In this document: positions 37,300 to 45,937 of the stretch, in pieces
How the letters are laid out: each line of letters opens with the position of its first letter
Numbering within the stretch: position 1 is the first letter of the stretch
DNA from: Chloroflexota bacterium
GTDB taxonomy: Bacteria; Chloroflexota; Dehalococcoidia; Bin125
Assembly (NCBI GenBank): GCA_028875225.1
Contig: JAPPFB010000003.1
Coordinates: forward strand, 62,001-126,000
Direction of reading: 5' to 3'
DNA: 64,000 nucleotides
Position numbers and translations under genes: made by a program
The notes under the pieces: generated by a model
What the model saw: the letters and a program-made list of their open reading frames with translations, nothing else
Database searches by the model: none
Told to the model about the DNA's origin: nothing

Positions 37300-38918
37300 A
37301 CCTCGAAGATCTGTCACCCCAGCAAGCGGCAGTCGCTTCGGCCACTGGTTCCCCGATTCTTGTCCTAGGGGGCGCAGGGACTGGCAAGACCACAGCCGCA
37401 TTGTGGGCAGCGCACGCAGCGATAGAACGAGGAGAGATCGGAGCGCACCAGAAAGTGCTGTTCCTGACTTTCTCGCGAACCGCCGTGACTCAGATTGCAG
37501 CGAGAGCCCGAGGGAGGCTCGGCGGGGTCAGGCAGGACATCGAGATTTCCACATTCCATGCATTCAGCTTTCGGATTCTTCAGGATTTCGGGAGATACAG
37601 TGGTTTCGGCCCCTCACTTCCCAAGGTTCAGTCAGCTGCTCGCAACAAACTGATGGGGGCAGACCCTACCGTCTACTCATACGACGAACTTATCCCAAGG
37701 GCGATTCGGGTGCTGGAGGGTGAGGCAATCAGTGCGATAGTCGCCAGGCGGTGGCCCCTAGTGATCTGCGATGAATTTCAGGACACAAGCACGGATCAGT
37801 TACAGCTGCTAGACCTACTCGCTAACCACGCACGGCAAATTCTCCTCGCCGATCCGAATCAGATGATTTACACCTTTGTGCCCGGCGTCAGCCCCGAACG
37901 GCTTGAGAATGCTCGTCAACGGGCCCAGACAGTCATCGATCTACAGCCGGACTCGTACCGGGACCCAAGCGGATGTATCCCTGCGATGGCCGAAGCGATT
38001 CGACAGCGCAATTTCTCGTCGCCTGAGATAAGTCGAGCCATTGAGCTCAATGCGCTTGCCGTGAGGAGCGACGTGCCTGACGATTCTGTCATGGATGAAT
38101 TGGACTACGAGTTGGGTGTTGCGAGGGAGCTAGGAATGAGTTCAGTCGGAATATTCGCCCATTCAAATGAGAGCGTGGCAGGTCTTGGCACCCAACTCAC
38201 CAATCATGGTGTAGAGCATTCTCTCGTAGGTCTCCCAGAGGCTCAGGGTGAAGCACTAGCCGCCCTATCCGCTCTCGTCGAGTTCGGCGCCGGGAACCGA
38301 GACGCCTCTGGCTTGCACCAGGCTCTAGCCACTTTTCTGACGGCCTGCACTCGGGGTCGGAGGCCTCCAGATGTTGCAAGCGGCTTGGCATTCGGAGAAC
38401 CAGCATTGCCCGCCGCGTTCTTCGTGCGACTTCAAGACATCGAAGAGAGCCTCGTGAGGTCATCCGATGAAGGACTCGAGGCGCTGATCAAGACAGCTTG
38501 CGGCGCGTGGCAGAGGCTCGCGCTTGGGAGCGGCAACAGGCCATGGCAGGTGTCGGCTCAACGATTCGCTGCGATTGCTCAGAGAGTGGCAGGATCTGGA
38601 GAGCCGAAAGCCGTTCTAATCGAGAGACTAGTAGCGCAAGTCGACAGAGAGCGAACTGCTGTCCTAGTTGGCAATGACTACCTCGAGCAACACCCTGTCC
38701 AGATTATGAACTTCCACCAAACCAAGGGACGCGAGGTGGATCAGGTCATCCTCATCTATCGCTCAGGGGACTACCTGGCAGACCATCGTGCTGGCGAGCC
38801 ATTTGTTGAGGCGTCACGTGTGCTATACGTCGCTCTGACACGTGCCAGAAAGCGAGTGGTCGTGGTGCTTCCCCCCGAGCCACATGATCTTGTTGCCCCT
38901 TTAGCCAGTCTCAGCTGA
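37296..38918 (+). CDS. Gabija-like helicase GajB: UvrD/PcrA-type
   Basis: A 540-residue superfamily 1A helicase. Q motif and Walker A are LSPQQAAVASATGSPILVLG and GGAGTGKT (residues 25-32). Walker B is VICDEFQDTS near 155-164, motif III DPNQMIYTF, motif V MNFHQTKGREVDQVIL near 470, and motif VI RVLYVALTRARKRVVVVL. It is shorter than housekeeping UvrD (about 720 residues), as expected of GajB. In Gabija it senses DNA ends and works with GajA. Its start overlaps the nuclease stop, so the subunits are made together. Confidence 0.82.
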   Translation: MNLEDLSPQQAAVASATGSPILVLGGAGTGKTTAALWAAHAAIERGEIGAHQKVLFLTFSRTAVTQIAARARGRLGGVRQDIEISTFHAFSFRILQDFGRYSGFGPSLPKVQSAARNKLMGADPTVYSYDELIPRAIRVLEGEAISAIVARRWPLVICDEFQDTSTDQLQLLDLLANHARQILLADPNQMIYTFVPGVSPERLENARQRAQTVIDLQPDSYRDPSGCIPAMAEAIRQRNFSSPEISRAIELNALAVRSDVPDDSVMDELDYELGVARELGMSSVGIFAHSNESVAGLGTQLTNHGVEHSLVGLPEAQGEALAALSALVEFGAGNRDASGLHQALATFLTACTRGRRPPDVASGLAFGEPALPAAFFVRLQDIEESLVRSSDEGLEALIKTACGAWQRLALGSGNRPWQVSAQRFAAIAQRVAGSGEPKAVLIERLVAQVDRERTAVLVGNDYLEQHPVQIMNFHQTKGREVDQVILIYRSGDYLADHRAGEPFVEASRVLYVALTRARKRVVVVLPPEPHDLVAPLASLS

Positions 38919-39075
38919 ACCGAAGGGTGTGAGCCAGTTAGGTCGGCTCAGCAAGTGCGACCACGTCATCACGAATCAGCGTGAACACGCCCAAGAGTGC
39001 TGGCATCCTCCTTCGCGCCCTGATTGAACTCCTCATTGCGCGAGAGCCGGCTGAACGTCCCGCACAGCCGGGCCA

Positions 39076-39507
39076 TCAGGTTCCGGGCCCACCAAACTTC
39101 CTAAAAGCAAGAACCTTTGAGTTGACGTTCCCGCTGGACCTGTGAGGCAGGATCTCAAGGCCCAGGCTTGCCCGCATCTTCTTGATTGAGGGGTGACCGC
39201 CAAGAGGGATGCCTTGGCATCGCTCCGGCAGTGCATACCGGGTGAATCGGCTGGGGCACAGTTGCCCCACGCATGCGTGCTCCTTCGCGTAATGGCACAC
39301 CGGCGGGCACCCATAGCTCTGGCACTTGCCTCGTGCCGAGTCTGGCAACCGAACTCCCGATTGGTGGTATGACGCGGATATCGCGTTCTCGATGGCAGAA
39401 GAGTCCCACGTTGTCTCTGCCAGGTCCCAAGGGAAGGGGCTCTCTCTCCACCGTTGCCGGATGCCACCTCCACCGATGCTGAGGATGCGAATCGCTCGCA
39501 GACGCAT
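39076..39507 (-). CDS. Hypothetical Cys-rich frame
   Basis: A 143-codon frame when started at the internal ATG 39507; the frame runs further upstream. The centre looks protein-like and metal-binding: GKCQSYGCPPVCHYAKEHAC, then VGQLCPSRFTRYALPERCQG and IPLGGHPSIKKMRASLGLE, with six Cys and a His in a short span. Its last 20 codons are read antisense through the tail repeat, where selection clearly acts on the other strand, so the true end may be earlier or the frame may be a remnant. I do not recognise a family. Confidence 0.33.
   Translation of the reverse strand: MRLRAIRILSIGGGGIRQRWRESPFPWDLAETTWDSSAIENAISASYHQSGVRLPDSARGKCQSYGCPPVCHYAKEHACVGQLCPSRFTRYALPERCQGIPLGGHPSIKKMRASLGLEILPHRSSGNVNSKVLAFRKFGGPGT
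39092..39145 (+). repeat. 18-codon tail repeat, copy 2
   Basis: It encodes PNFLKARTFELTFPLDL then TGA, at the end of an open frame that starts at GTG 38981. Compared with copy 3 at 48046 it has six base differences, all at third codon positions and all silent. Confidence 0.85.
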
Positions 39508-39744
39508 TTGTCCCCTGAAACGGACAGCGGCCTTAGTCTGCACGAGTCGCCTTTCATGCGTCGACGAACGGCAGTGCGCCGAGGGAAGAGTCCAACTGCA
39601 GACCGAGAAGAGCCGAGGCAGCCCGGATCGCCACGTTCTATTCGCAGGGATCCAGCGGATCATGGTTGATTTGGGCAGGGAGGGTCTCGTCGATAGACCG
39701 CACATGTCGCCTCCATCGGTGTCGACTTGGAGAGAGTGATTGCC

Positions 39745-42072
39745 ATGAGCCTCCTACGACTGGTCATGCGGGTACTGGGTTTAGATTCGGTCCCGCCAAG
39801 CCCGATTGACGCTCCAAAGGAGCGGGAATCCTCCAGCACGAATGGGCACAGGGCAGCCTCAGAATCGAAGAGGTCAACTCGTTTTGAGAGCGTTTCTCCG
39901 AGGGGACGCACGCAGCGCTCCACTACACAGGCCCCAAGGCGGAAGCGAAGTCCGGCCGTCAAGCGAGATGCAACTTGGGTTCAGCCGGAGGAGGCAGTCG
40001 AGGTACAAGGACGCCGAATCACCGACGGGATGGTCTACGTCGGCTCCGGCCTACGCGGCATCTCGCGATACGTGGAGATTGAACCGGCCCTGATTGATCC
40101 CACACTCCCGGTCGCAGACCGTCATCCAGACATCGAAGGCCAATACATGGGATATTGGCCGTCCTACAGCGATATTCCCTACAACTCCCGCGCCGCATAT
40201 CTGGACTGGCTGGCGGCGGGCCGACCTGCTGGTGCGTACATCGGCTATGTCTTTCTGTTCTTCTATGGGATTGAACGGCGCGTCCTCTTCGACCTTGATC
40301 GCACGGACCTAGGCGGCGACGAGAGTCGAGAACTAATCGCGGAGGTCGAGCGGCTTCTCGCCCTGTACGGAGAGAACAACTCATTCAAGGGTTACGCCGG
40401 CGAGTTTCTCTCAGTCGTCAACTGCCTGCGCTCTGATCTCGATTTCGCACACTTGGAGCCCCCACAGGAGCGCAGAAGCTGGGAGTTACCACTTGAGCTG
40501 AAGCTCGGACTGGGATCGCTCGTGGCGTCGGGGGACCCAGTATCGGCGCCTTGGGCGCTCTCCTGGCTGCGCCTGCACCCGGAGACGTCCTTGAGAACAC
40601 CCGCCGTACGGTGCGAAGCGGAGTTTGATGAACTCTTCCAACTCCGATATCAACAGCGCCACGGCTCCGGGATTGCCATTCGCCGAAACAAGACCACGCT
40701 GTCCCACGCATATCGACCCGCCAGCGCGAGCTTTGGCTCTCAGGTGACGATTCGGGCTGAAGATGTCCCTGATGTCAGTCGACTGAAACGGCCTGTGCGG
40801 CAATTGCAGGAGCTTGCCGAAGTGGCGACTGAGGAGCTCGATTCGTTCAGTCGATGGGTTGGCAAGCACAAGGAGCGAGACAGTCTTGGAGCGATCGCCC
40901 TGTTGCCGAAAGAGCTCGCAAGCAAGCGTCAAACTGAGGATCTTGACGAGCTTAGGGGGCGAGTTCAGGCAGCGTTGAGCCAAGGCGAAGTCGCAACTGT
41001 GCCGGTCGAAAGCCTCATAACAGGCTTTCCAAGCCAGCGAGCAGGGACATTCACCGCCAAGGAAGCAACCTCCTTCGCCCAACTGCTCGAAAGCCAAGGC
41101 ATCGGGATCACCCCTGACATTCGCTACTCGAATGTCAATCCTACGAAGCACCAACATGCGGCGGTGTTTCGGCTCGATGCGGAGGACGTTGAACCGAGCG
41201 AGCGCTATCAGGCAGCCACAGTGCTGCTCCAGCTAGGTGCTGCAGTGAGCGCTGCCGACGGGACCGTTAGCGCCGAAGAAGAGAGATTGCTGGAAGCTCA
41301 CCTGGAGGAGTCGCTGCACTTGTCTTCGGCCGATCGGACTCGGCTGCGTGCCTACCTGCAATGGCTTCTCGTGGAGCCTCCCACGCTGGCTCGCATGAAG
41401 TCCCGCATGGCCGCCCTCTCTGCTTCGGAACGGAGCCAAGTTGCCCGTTTCGCTATCACAATCGCGGGCGCCGATGGCGTCGTCAGCTCTGATGAGGTCA
41501 AGGTGCTGAATCGCGTCTACAAACTCCTCGGGCTCGAAGACGACCAACTTCATCGAGACATTCACGATCTGGCTTCGACGCCGCCAACCCAACCCGTGAC
41601 AGTGCTGCGGCCGGATGAGCCCACGGGCCACAGGATTCCGCCGCCGCCAGCGCAAGGTCGTGACCCTGAAATCGTAGAACTTGATCAAGAGAAGATCATG
41701 GCGATCATGAATGACACTCGCGAAGTGGCCAGGATCCTGACAAACATCTTCGAAGGCCCAGCGGAACCGGAACTAGCGGAGGAAGACGAAGACGATGCTG
41801 ACGTGGAGGACCTAGTGCCGACCACAGCGGAGATCGCCGGCGGGCTGCTTGATCCTGCCCATGCAGAACTCGTTCGCTTCCTGGCCTCGCGACAGAACTG
41901 GCCGCGGAGCGAGGTTGAGGAAGCATCGACCAAACTCGGACTCATGCCTGCGGGCGCGATAGAAGCCATCAATGAGGCTGCATTCGCGCTTTGCGACGAT
42001 CCACTGATCGAAGGACACGACCCGCTGGAAATGAATGAGTACGCCCTGAAGGAGTTGCTCAATGACAACTAG
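39745..42072 (+). CDS. TerB-domain protein, SngA-like (Shango-type defence)
   Basis: About 775 residues from ATG 39745; the frame opens at TTG 39727. After a basic, Ser-rich linker a TerB-N-type domain (YVGSGLRGISRYVEIEPALIDP, GYWPSYSDIPYNSRAAYLDWLAAGR) spans residues of about 90-330. A TerB-like helical domain with metal-binding acidic repeats follows (SAADGTVSAEEERLL and GADGVVSSDEVKVL). A TerB-C-type region lies at the C-terminus after an acidic linker. TerB, DUF2791-type ATPase and Lhr-like helicase in this order is the composition reported for Shango phage-defence systems. The stop lies inside the start of the ATPase gene. Confidence 0.8.
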   Translation: MSLLRLVMRVLGLDSVPPSPIDAPKERESSSTNGHRAASESKRSTRFESVSPRGRTQRSTTQAPRRKRSPAVKRDATWVQPEEAVEVQGRRITDGMVYVGSGLRGISRYVEIEPALIDPTLPVADRHPDIEGQYMGYWPSYSDIPYNSRAAYLDWLAAGRPAGAYIGYVFLFFYGIERRVLFDLDRTDLGGDESRELIAEVERLLALYGENNSFKGYAGEFLSVVNCLRSDLDFAHLEPPQERRSWELPLELKLGLGSLVASGDPVSAPWALSWLRLHPETSLRTPAVRCEAEFDELFQLRYQQRHGSGIAIRRNKTTLSHAYRPASASFGSQVTIRAEDVPDVSRLKRPVRQLQELAEVATEELDSFSRWVGKHKERDSLGAIALLPKELASKRQTEDLDELRGRVQAALSQGEVATVPVESLITGFPSQRAGTFTAKEATSFAQLLESQGIGITPDIRYSNVNPTKHQHAAVFRLDAEDVEPSERYQAATVLLQLGAAVSAADGTVSAEEERLLEAHLEESLHLSSADRTRLRAYLQWLLVEPPTLARMKSRMAALSASERSQVARFAITIAGADGVVSSDEVKVLNRVYKLLGLEDDQLHRDIHDLASTPPTQPVTVLRPDEPTGHRIPPPPAQGRDPEIVELDQEKIMAIMNDTREVARILTNIFEGPAEPELAEEDEDDADVEDLVPTTAEIAGGLLDPAHAELVRFLASRQNWPRSEVEEASTKLGLMPAGAIEAINEAAFALCDDPLIEGHDPLEMNEYALKELLNDN

Positions 42073-43384
42073 CTCGAGGATTCGCCCGAGGGACCGAGAT
42101 GCGATCCTGCAGTCGCTTGCCGCCGGAGTGGTGCCGCGTCGAGGCCTCCAGCATGTGCAGGTTGGGCGCGCGCAGGAGGTCTCGGCCCTGCTGCGGGACC
42201 TGGAGCGCGTCGTGGACGGCGGGTCCGCTATTCGCTTCGTGATTGGTGAGTACGGCAGCGGCAAGAGCTTCTTTCTGCACCTGATCCGCTCCACCGCGCT
42301 GGAGAAGCAGATGGTCACTATGCACGGCGACCTCACGCCTGATCGCCGAATCTTCGCGACGGGCGGACAGGGCAGGAGTCTGTACACCGAGTTGGCGAGG
42401 AACCTTAGTACGCGATCGCATCCCGACGGCGGGGGATTGCAGTCGGTCGTCGAGCGGTTCATCGGTGAGGCGCACAAGACGGCACGCGAGTCGGGTGAGG
42501 AGACCGAGTCCGTCATCCGTGAGCACCTGCTGGAGCTATCTGAGCTGGTTGGCGGCTACGATTTCGCCGACGTTGTCGCGGCCTATTGGCGCGGGCACGA
42601 CGAGGGCAACGCCGATCTGCAGAACTCGGCCGTTCGCTGGCTGCGCGGCGAGTATTCGACCAAAACAGACGCTCGCCGAGATCTTGGCGTCAGAACGATC
42701 ATCGACGACGGCAACATCTACGACATGCTCAAGTTGCTGGCCCGGTTCGTGCGCCTGGCCGGCTACGGCGGCTTGATCGTCGCCTTCGATGAGATGGTGA
42801 ATCTCTACAAGCTGGCGAACACTCGGGCGCGGAATAGCAACTATGAGCAGATCCTCAGGATTCTGAACGATTGCCTCCAGGGCTCCGTGGCGAATCTTGG
42901 CTTCCTCATGGCCGGCACTCCCGAGTTTCTGACGGATACACGCCGGGGCTTGTACAGCTATGAAGCCCTCCAGAGTCGACTAAGCGAAAACATGTTTGCG
43001 TCGGCCGGAGTTCGTGACTTTTCGGGTCCAGTCTTGCGTCTGGCAAACCTCAGTCCTGAAGAGCTGTTCGTTGTTCTGACCAAGCTCCGACACGTCCACG
43101 CCGGAGGGGACGAGCATGAGTACGCGCTGCCCGATGAGGCGCTGCATGCCTTCATGGAGCACTGCTCACAGAACGTTGGCGAGGCCTACTTCCAGACGCC
43201 CCGAAACTCGATTCGCGCTTTCGTCCAGTTGCTCAGAGTCTTAGAGCAGAATCCTTCGACATCATGGAGCGAGTTGGTAGCGGCGGTCAGCATCGGGCCA
43301 GATTCCGACTCAGCAGTGACGGGCGAGCCGATACCACCTCCGGTCGACCCAGCCGATGACGAGCTCGTCACCCTGCGCCTATAG
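42062..43384 (+). CDS. P-loop ATPase, BrxD/DUF2791-like, SngB-like
   Basis: A 440-residue ATPase. Walker A is GEYGSGKS at residues 62-69 and Walker B is GGLIVAFDEMVNLY near 240. FLMAGTPEFLTDTRRGLYSYEALQSRL is the characteristic region following sensor 1 in the DUF2791/BrxD group. The 'RRGLQHVQVGRAQEVSALLRDL' start is also typical. This family appears as BrxD in BREX type 2 and in Shango; the TerB neighbour and the lack of PglX/PglZ favour Shango. It overlaps the upstream gene by 11 bases. Confidence 0.85.
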   Translation: MTTSSRIRPRDRDAILQSLAAGVVPRRGLQHVQVGRAQEVSALLRDLERVVDGGSAIRFVIGEYGSGKSFFLHLIRSTALEKQMVTMHGDLTPDRRIFATGGQGRSLYTELARNLSTRSHPDGGGLQSVVERFIGEAHKTARESGEETESVIREHLLELSELVGGYDFADVVAAYWRGHDEGNADLQNSAVRWLRGEYSTKTDARRDLGVRTIIDDGNIYDMLKLLARFVRLAGYGGLIVAFDEMVNLYKLANTRARNSNYEQILRILNDCLQGSVANLGFLMAGTPEFLTDTRRGLYSYEALQSRLSENMFASAGVRDFSGPVLRLANLSPEELFVVLTKLRHVHAGGDEHEYALPDEALHAFMEHCSQNVGEAYFQTPRNSIRAFVQLLRVLEQNPSTSWSELVAAVSIGPDSDSAVTGEPIPPPVDPADDELVTLRL

Positions 43385-43407
43385 GGAGCTGTCAGGCAAG
43401 AGCGTTC

Positions 43408-45621
43408 ATGAGCGAATCGAGATCCGCGGCATTCGACCTGCTGGCGGAGCCTGTTCAACGCTGGGTCTGGCGGCAACGTTGGCCATCGCTGCATGACATT
43501 CAGGAGCGGGCCGTCAGGCCGATCCTGGAGGGCAACGATGTTCTGATTTCTTCGGCAACGGCCTCCGGGAAGACGGAGGCGGCGTTCCTGCCAATCTGCA
43601 GCGCTCTCGAGGACACCGCTACAACCGCACTTGGGGTCCTGTACATCGCCCCGCTCAAGGCGCTGATCAACGATCAGCGGATTCGGCTGGAATCCCTGTT
43701 CGATGTGATCGACGGGCCCGTGACACCTTGGCACGGTGATATCGCCGCTCACGTCAAGCGGCGACTGGTTGAGCGACCACGGGGCGCACTGCTGATCACT
43801 CCGGAGTCGCTTGAGGCCCTCTTCGTGACCCGCGGCACCGCAATGCCGGGGCTCGCTCAACATCTGCGATTCATCGTGGTCGACGAGTTGCACGCCTTTA
43901 TCGGAACTGAGCGTGGACGTCAGCTTCAGTCTCTGATGCACCGCCTCGAGCTTGCGGCAGGTAGGCCAATTGCTCGCATCGGGCTATCCGCGACCTTGGG
44001 CGACACCGACTTAGCTGCGGAGTTTCTGCGACCAAGACGCGGTGTTGAGGTCAAGCAGATCACATCTACGGCGCAGGGCCGCGAAGTCAAGCTGCAGGTC
44101 CGGGGCTACATTCAACAACGCTCCCAAGCGCCAGTCCAGGCGGGGCAAGCCAGCGACAACTCCGACGAGGAGATGGAAGAGCTAGCCGCGAGCGACGATA
44201 TCGACATCGCTCAGCATCTCTTCAGGACGCTCCGAGGTACGACCAACCTTGCCTTTGCAAATCGTCGCTCCGACGTCGAACTTTATGCCGACCTACTGAG
44301 GCGCCTCGCAGACCAAGGAAACCTGCCGAACGAGTTCTTTCCCCATCACGGCTCACTCTCCCGGGACATCCGCGAGGACGCGGAGGACCGCCTCAGGGGA
44401 CCGCGACCAACGACGGTGGTCGCAACGACAACGCTTGAGATGGGCATCGACATCGGCAGCGTCGATTCGATCGCACAGATCGGACCGCCGAGCTCAGTCG
44501 CGTCGCTCAAGCAGCGCCTCGGGCGATCGGGGCGGACAGCCGACGCGCCGTCCATCATCCGCATCTACATCCAAGAAGAGGAAATCAACGAGAACTCTTC
44601 CGTGCCTAGTCAGTTGCGCATCTCGCTCGTCCAGACGGTCGCGATGATCCGGCTCTTAGTGCAGGGCTGGGTCGAGCCTCCTCCCGAGATGGCCCTCCAT
44701 CTGTCTACGCTCGTGCAGCAACTACTCTCATTGATCGCCCAGCATGGCGGAGTCCGTGCTGCCGACGCCTTCCACGCGCTGTGCGCTACCGGTCCCTTTG
44801 CCTCAGTCGAGCGGCCAACGTTTGCGCAGCTGCTTCGTGATCTCGCCAGTCATGAACTCATCACGCAGACCCATGATGGGACGATCGTTCTCGATCTGGG
44901 CGGTGAACGCCTCGTCAATCACTACGACTTCTACGCTGCGTTTAGTTCGCCAGACGAGTGGCGTCTCGTCTCGGGAACGCGCACGCTCGGAACCTTGCCG
45001 GTGACATATCCGCTGGTCATCGATTCATTTGTCACATTCGCGGGACGCCGGTGGAAGGTGATGTCGGTTGACGAGGAACGCCGAGTGGCCGAGTTGACGC
45101 CCGCCGCGGGTGGCCGGGTTCCGTGGTTCGTCAATGGTGGCGCCTTGATTCACGATCGGGTTCGACAGGAGATGCGCCGGGTCTACTTGGACAGCGATAT
45201 GCCCTCCTTCCTCGATGCGAATGGACGAGAACTCCTCGCCGAGGCTCGTTCGACCTTCCGCCGAATGGAACTCGATAGGCACTTCCTGTTGCCCCAAGGA
45301 CGCAACACCTGGGTCTTCCCATGGGTGGGCGACCGGGCACTCAACACCCTGGGATTGCTGTTTCTGTCGAAGCGACTCGAGTTCGTCCCCTATGGACCTA
45401 CCATCTACCTCGCTGATATGTCTGCCGAGTTCGCGCAAAAGGTAGCGAAGGAACTTGCATCGCTCGGCAGGCCGGATCTTGAGGGGCTCGCCACTGACAT
45501 CCGCAACAAACGGACAGAAAAGCACCACTGGTACTTGAGCGACGAGTTGCTGGGCAAGGACTATGCATCGAGTCGGTTGGACGTTGATAGGGCTTGGGAA
45601 GTCGTTCAGGCACTGACGTAG
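43408..45621 (+). CDS. Lhr-like DEAD/DEAH helicase, SngC-like
   Basis: A 737-residue superfamily 2 helicase. Motifs in order: Q-like WPSLHDIQERAVRPIL, Walker A SSATASGKTEAAF (residues 48-60), IAPLKALINDQ (Ia), DELHAF (motif II as DELH), IGLSATLGD (III), THLEMGIDIG-like TTLEMGIDIG (V) and LKQRLGRSGR (VI). The C-terminal third is the Lhr-type extension. The same helicase type is BrxHI in BREX type 2 and the helicase of Shango. It follows the ATPase after 23 bases and closes the operon. Confidence 0.85.
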   Translation: MSESRSAAFDLLAEPVQRWVWRQRWPSLHDIQERAVRPILEGNDVLISSATASGKTEAAFLPICSALEDTATTALGVLYIAPLKALINDQRIRLESLFDVIDGPVTPWHGDIAAHVKRRLVERPRGALLITPESLEALFVTRGTAMPGLAQHLRFIVVDELHAFIGTERGRQLQSLMHRLELAAGRPIARIGLSATLGDTDLAAEFLRPRRGVEVKQITSTAQGREVKLQVRGYIQQRSQAPVQAGQASDNSDEEMEELAASDDIDIAQHLFRTLRGTTNLAFANRRSDVELYADLLRRLADQGNLPNEFFPHHGSLSRDIREDAEDRLRGPRPTTVVATTTLEMGIDIGSVDSIAQIGPPSSVASLKQRLGRSGRTADAPSIIRIYIQEEEINENSSVPSQLRISLVQTVAMIRLLVQGWVEPPPEMALHLSTLVQQLLSLIAQHGGVRAADAFHALCATGPFASVERPTFAQLLRDLASHELITQTHDGTIVLDLGGERLVNHYDFYAAFSSPDEWRLVSGTRTLGTLPVTYPLVIDSFVTFAGRRWKVMSVDEERRVAELTPAAGGRVPWFVNGGALIHDRVRQEMRRVYLDSDMPSFLDANGRELLAEARSTFRRMELDRHFLLPQGRNTWVFPWVGDRALNTLGLLFLSKRLEFVPYGPTIYLADMSAEFAQKVAKELASLGRPDLEGLATDIRNKRTEKHHWYLSDELLGKDYASSRLDVDRAWEVVQALT

Positions 45622-45937
45622 CCGCGAGTCGGCTGACTCCCCTTCCACGCATCGGCGTCGTCGGTCCCTCTCAGTCGTGGTATCTCTGGACCTCATAGGA
45701 CCTGAAGCCTGCACCTCATGACCCCACCGTCGCAGTCACCTCTTGCACTCGGCGCCAATTGTCGCAGACTATTCCCTCCGCCTTACGCACCCTGATGCTT
45801 CTTGGAAATGTGCATCGACACTCTTGCTGTAGTCCGCGTGTCTCACAGGTCGGTGACCGCTTTCGAAAGCTAACCTGCATGTCACACTAACAGTTCGCGC
45901 CTGAGCGAACCAACGACACAGACCTCACCCACCTGCA
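45622..45937. other. Convergent spacer after the helicase
   Basis: About 315 bases between convergent genes, no supported gene. A short stem (agccg/cggct) at 45619-45633 follows the helicase stop but lacks a T-run, so I do not call it a terminator. Confidence 0.4.

Larger units (their letters stand above)
38919..39744. other. Spacer between Gabija-like and Shango-like modules
   Basis: About 825 bases. The left part holds a 55-codon plus-strand frame from GTG 38981 to 39145 (NTPKSAGILLRALIELLIAR near its start) that ends in a tail-repeat copy. The middle holds a Cys-rich minus-strand frame. The right end leads into the TerB-domain gene. Confidence 0.45.

Noticed and set aside
42062-45621. BREX type 2 locus (BrxD plus BrxHI)
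   Set aside because: No PglX, PglZ, PglW or PglY gene is present and the partner is a TerB-domain protein, which fits Shango better.
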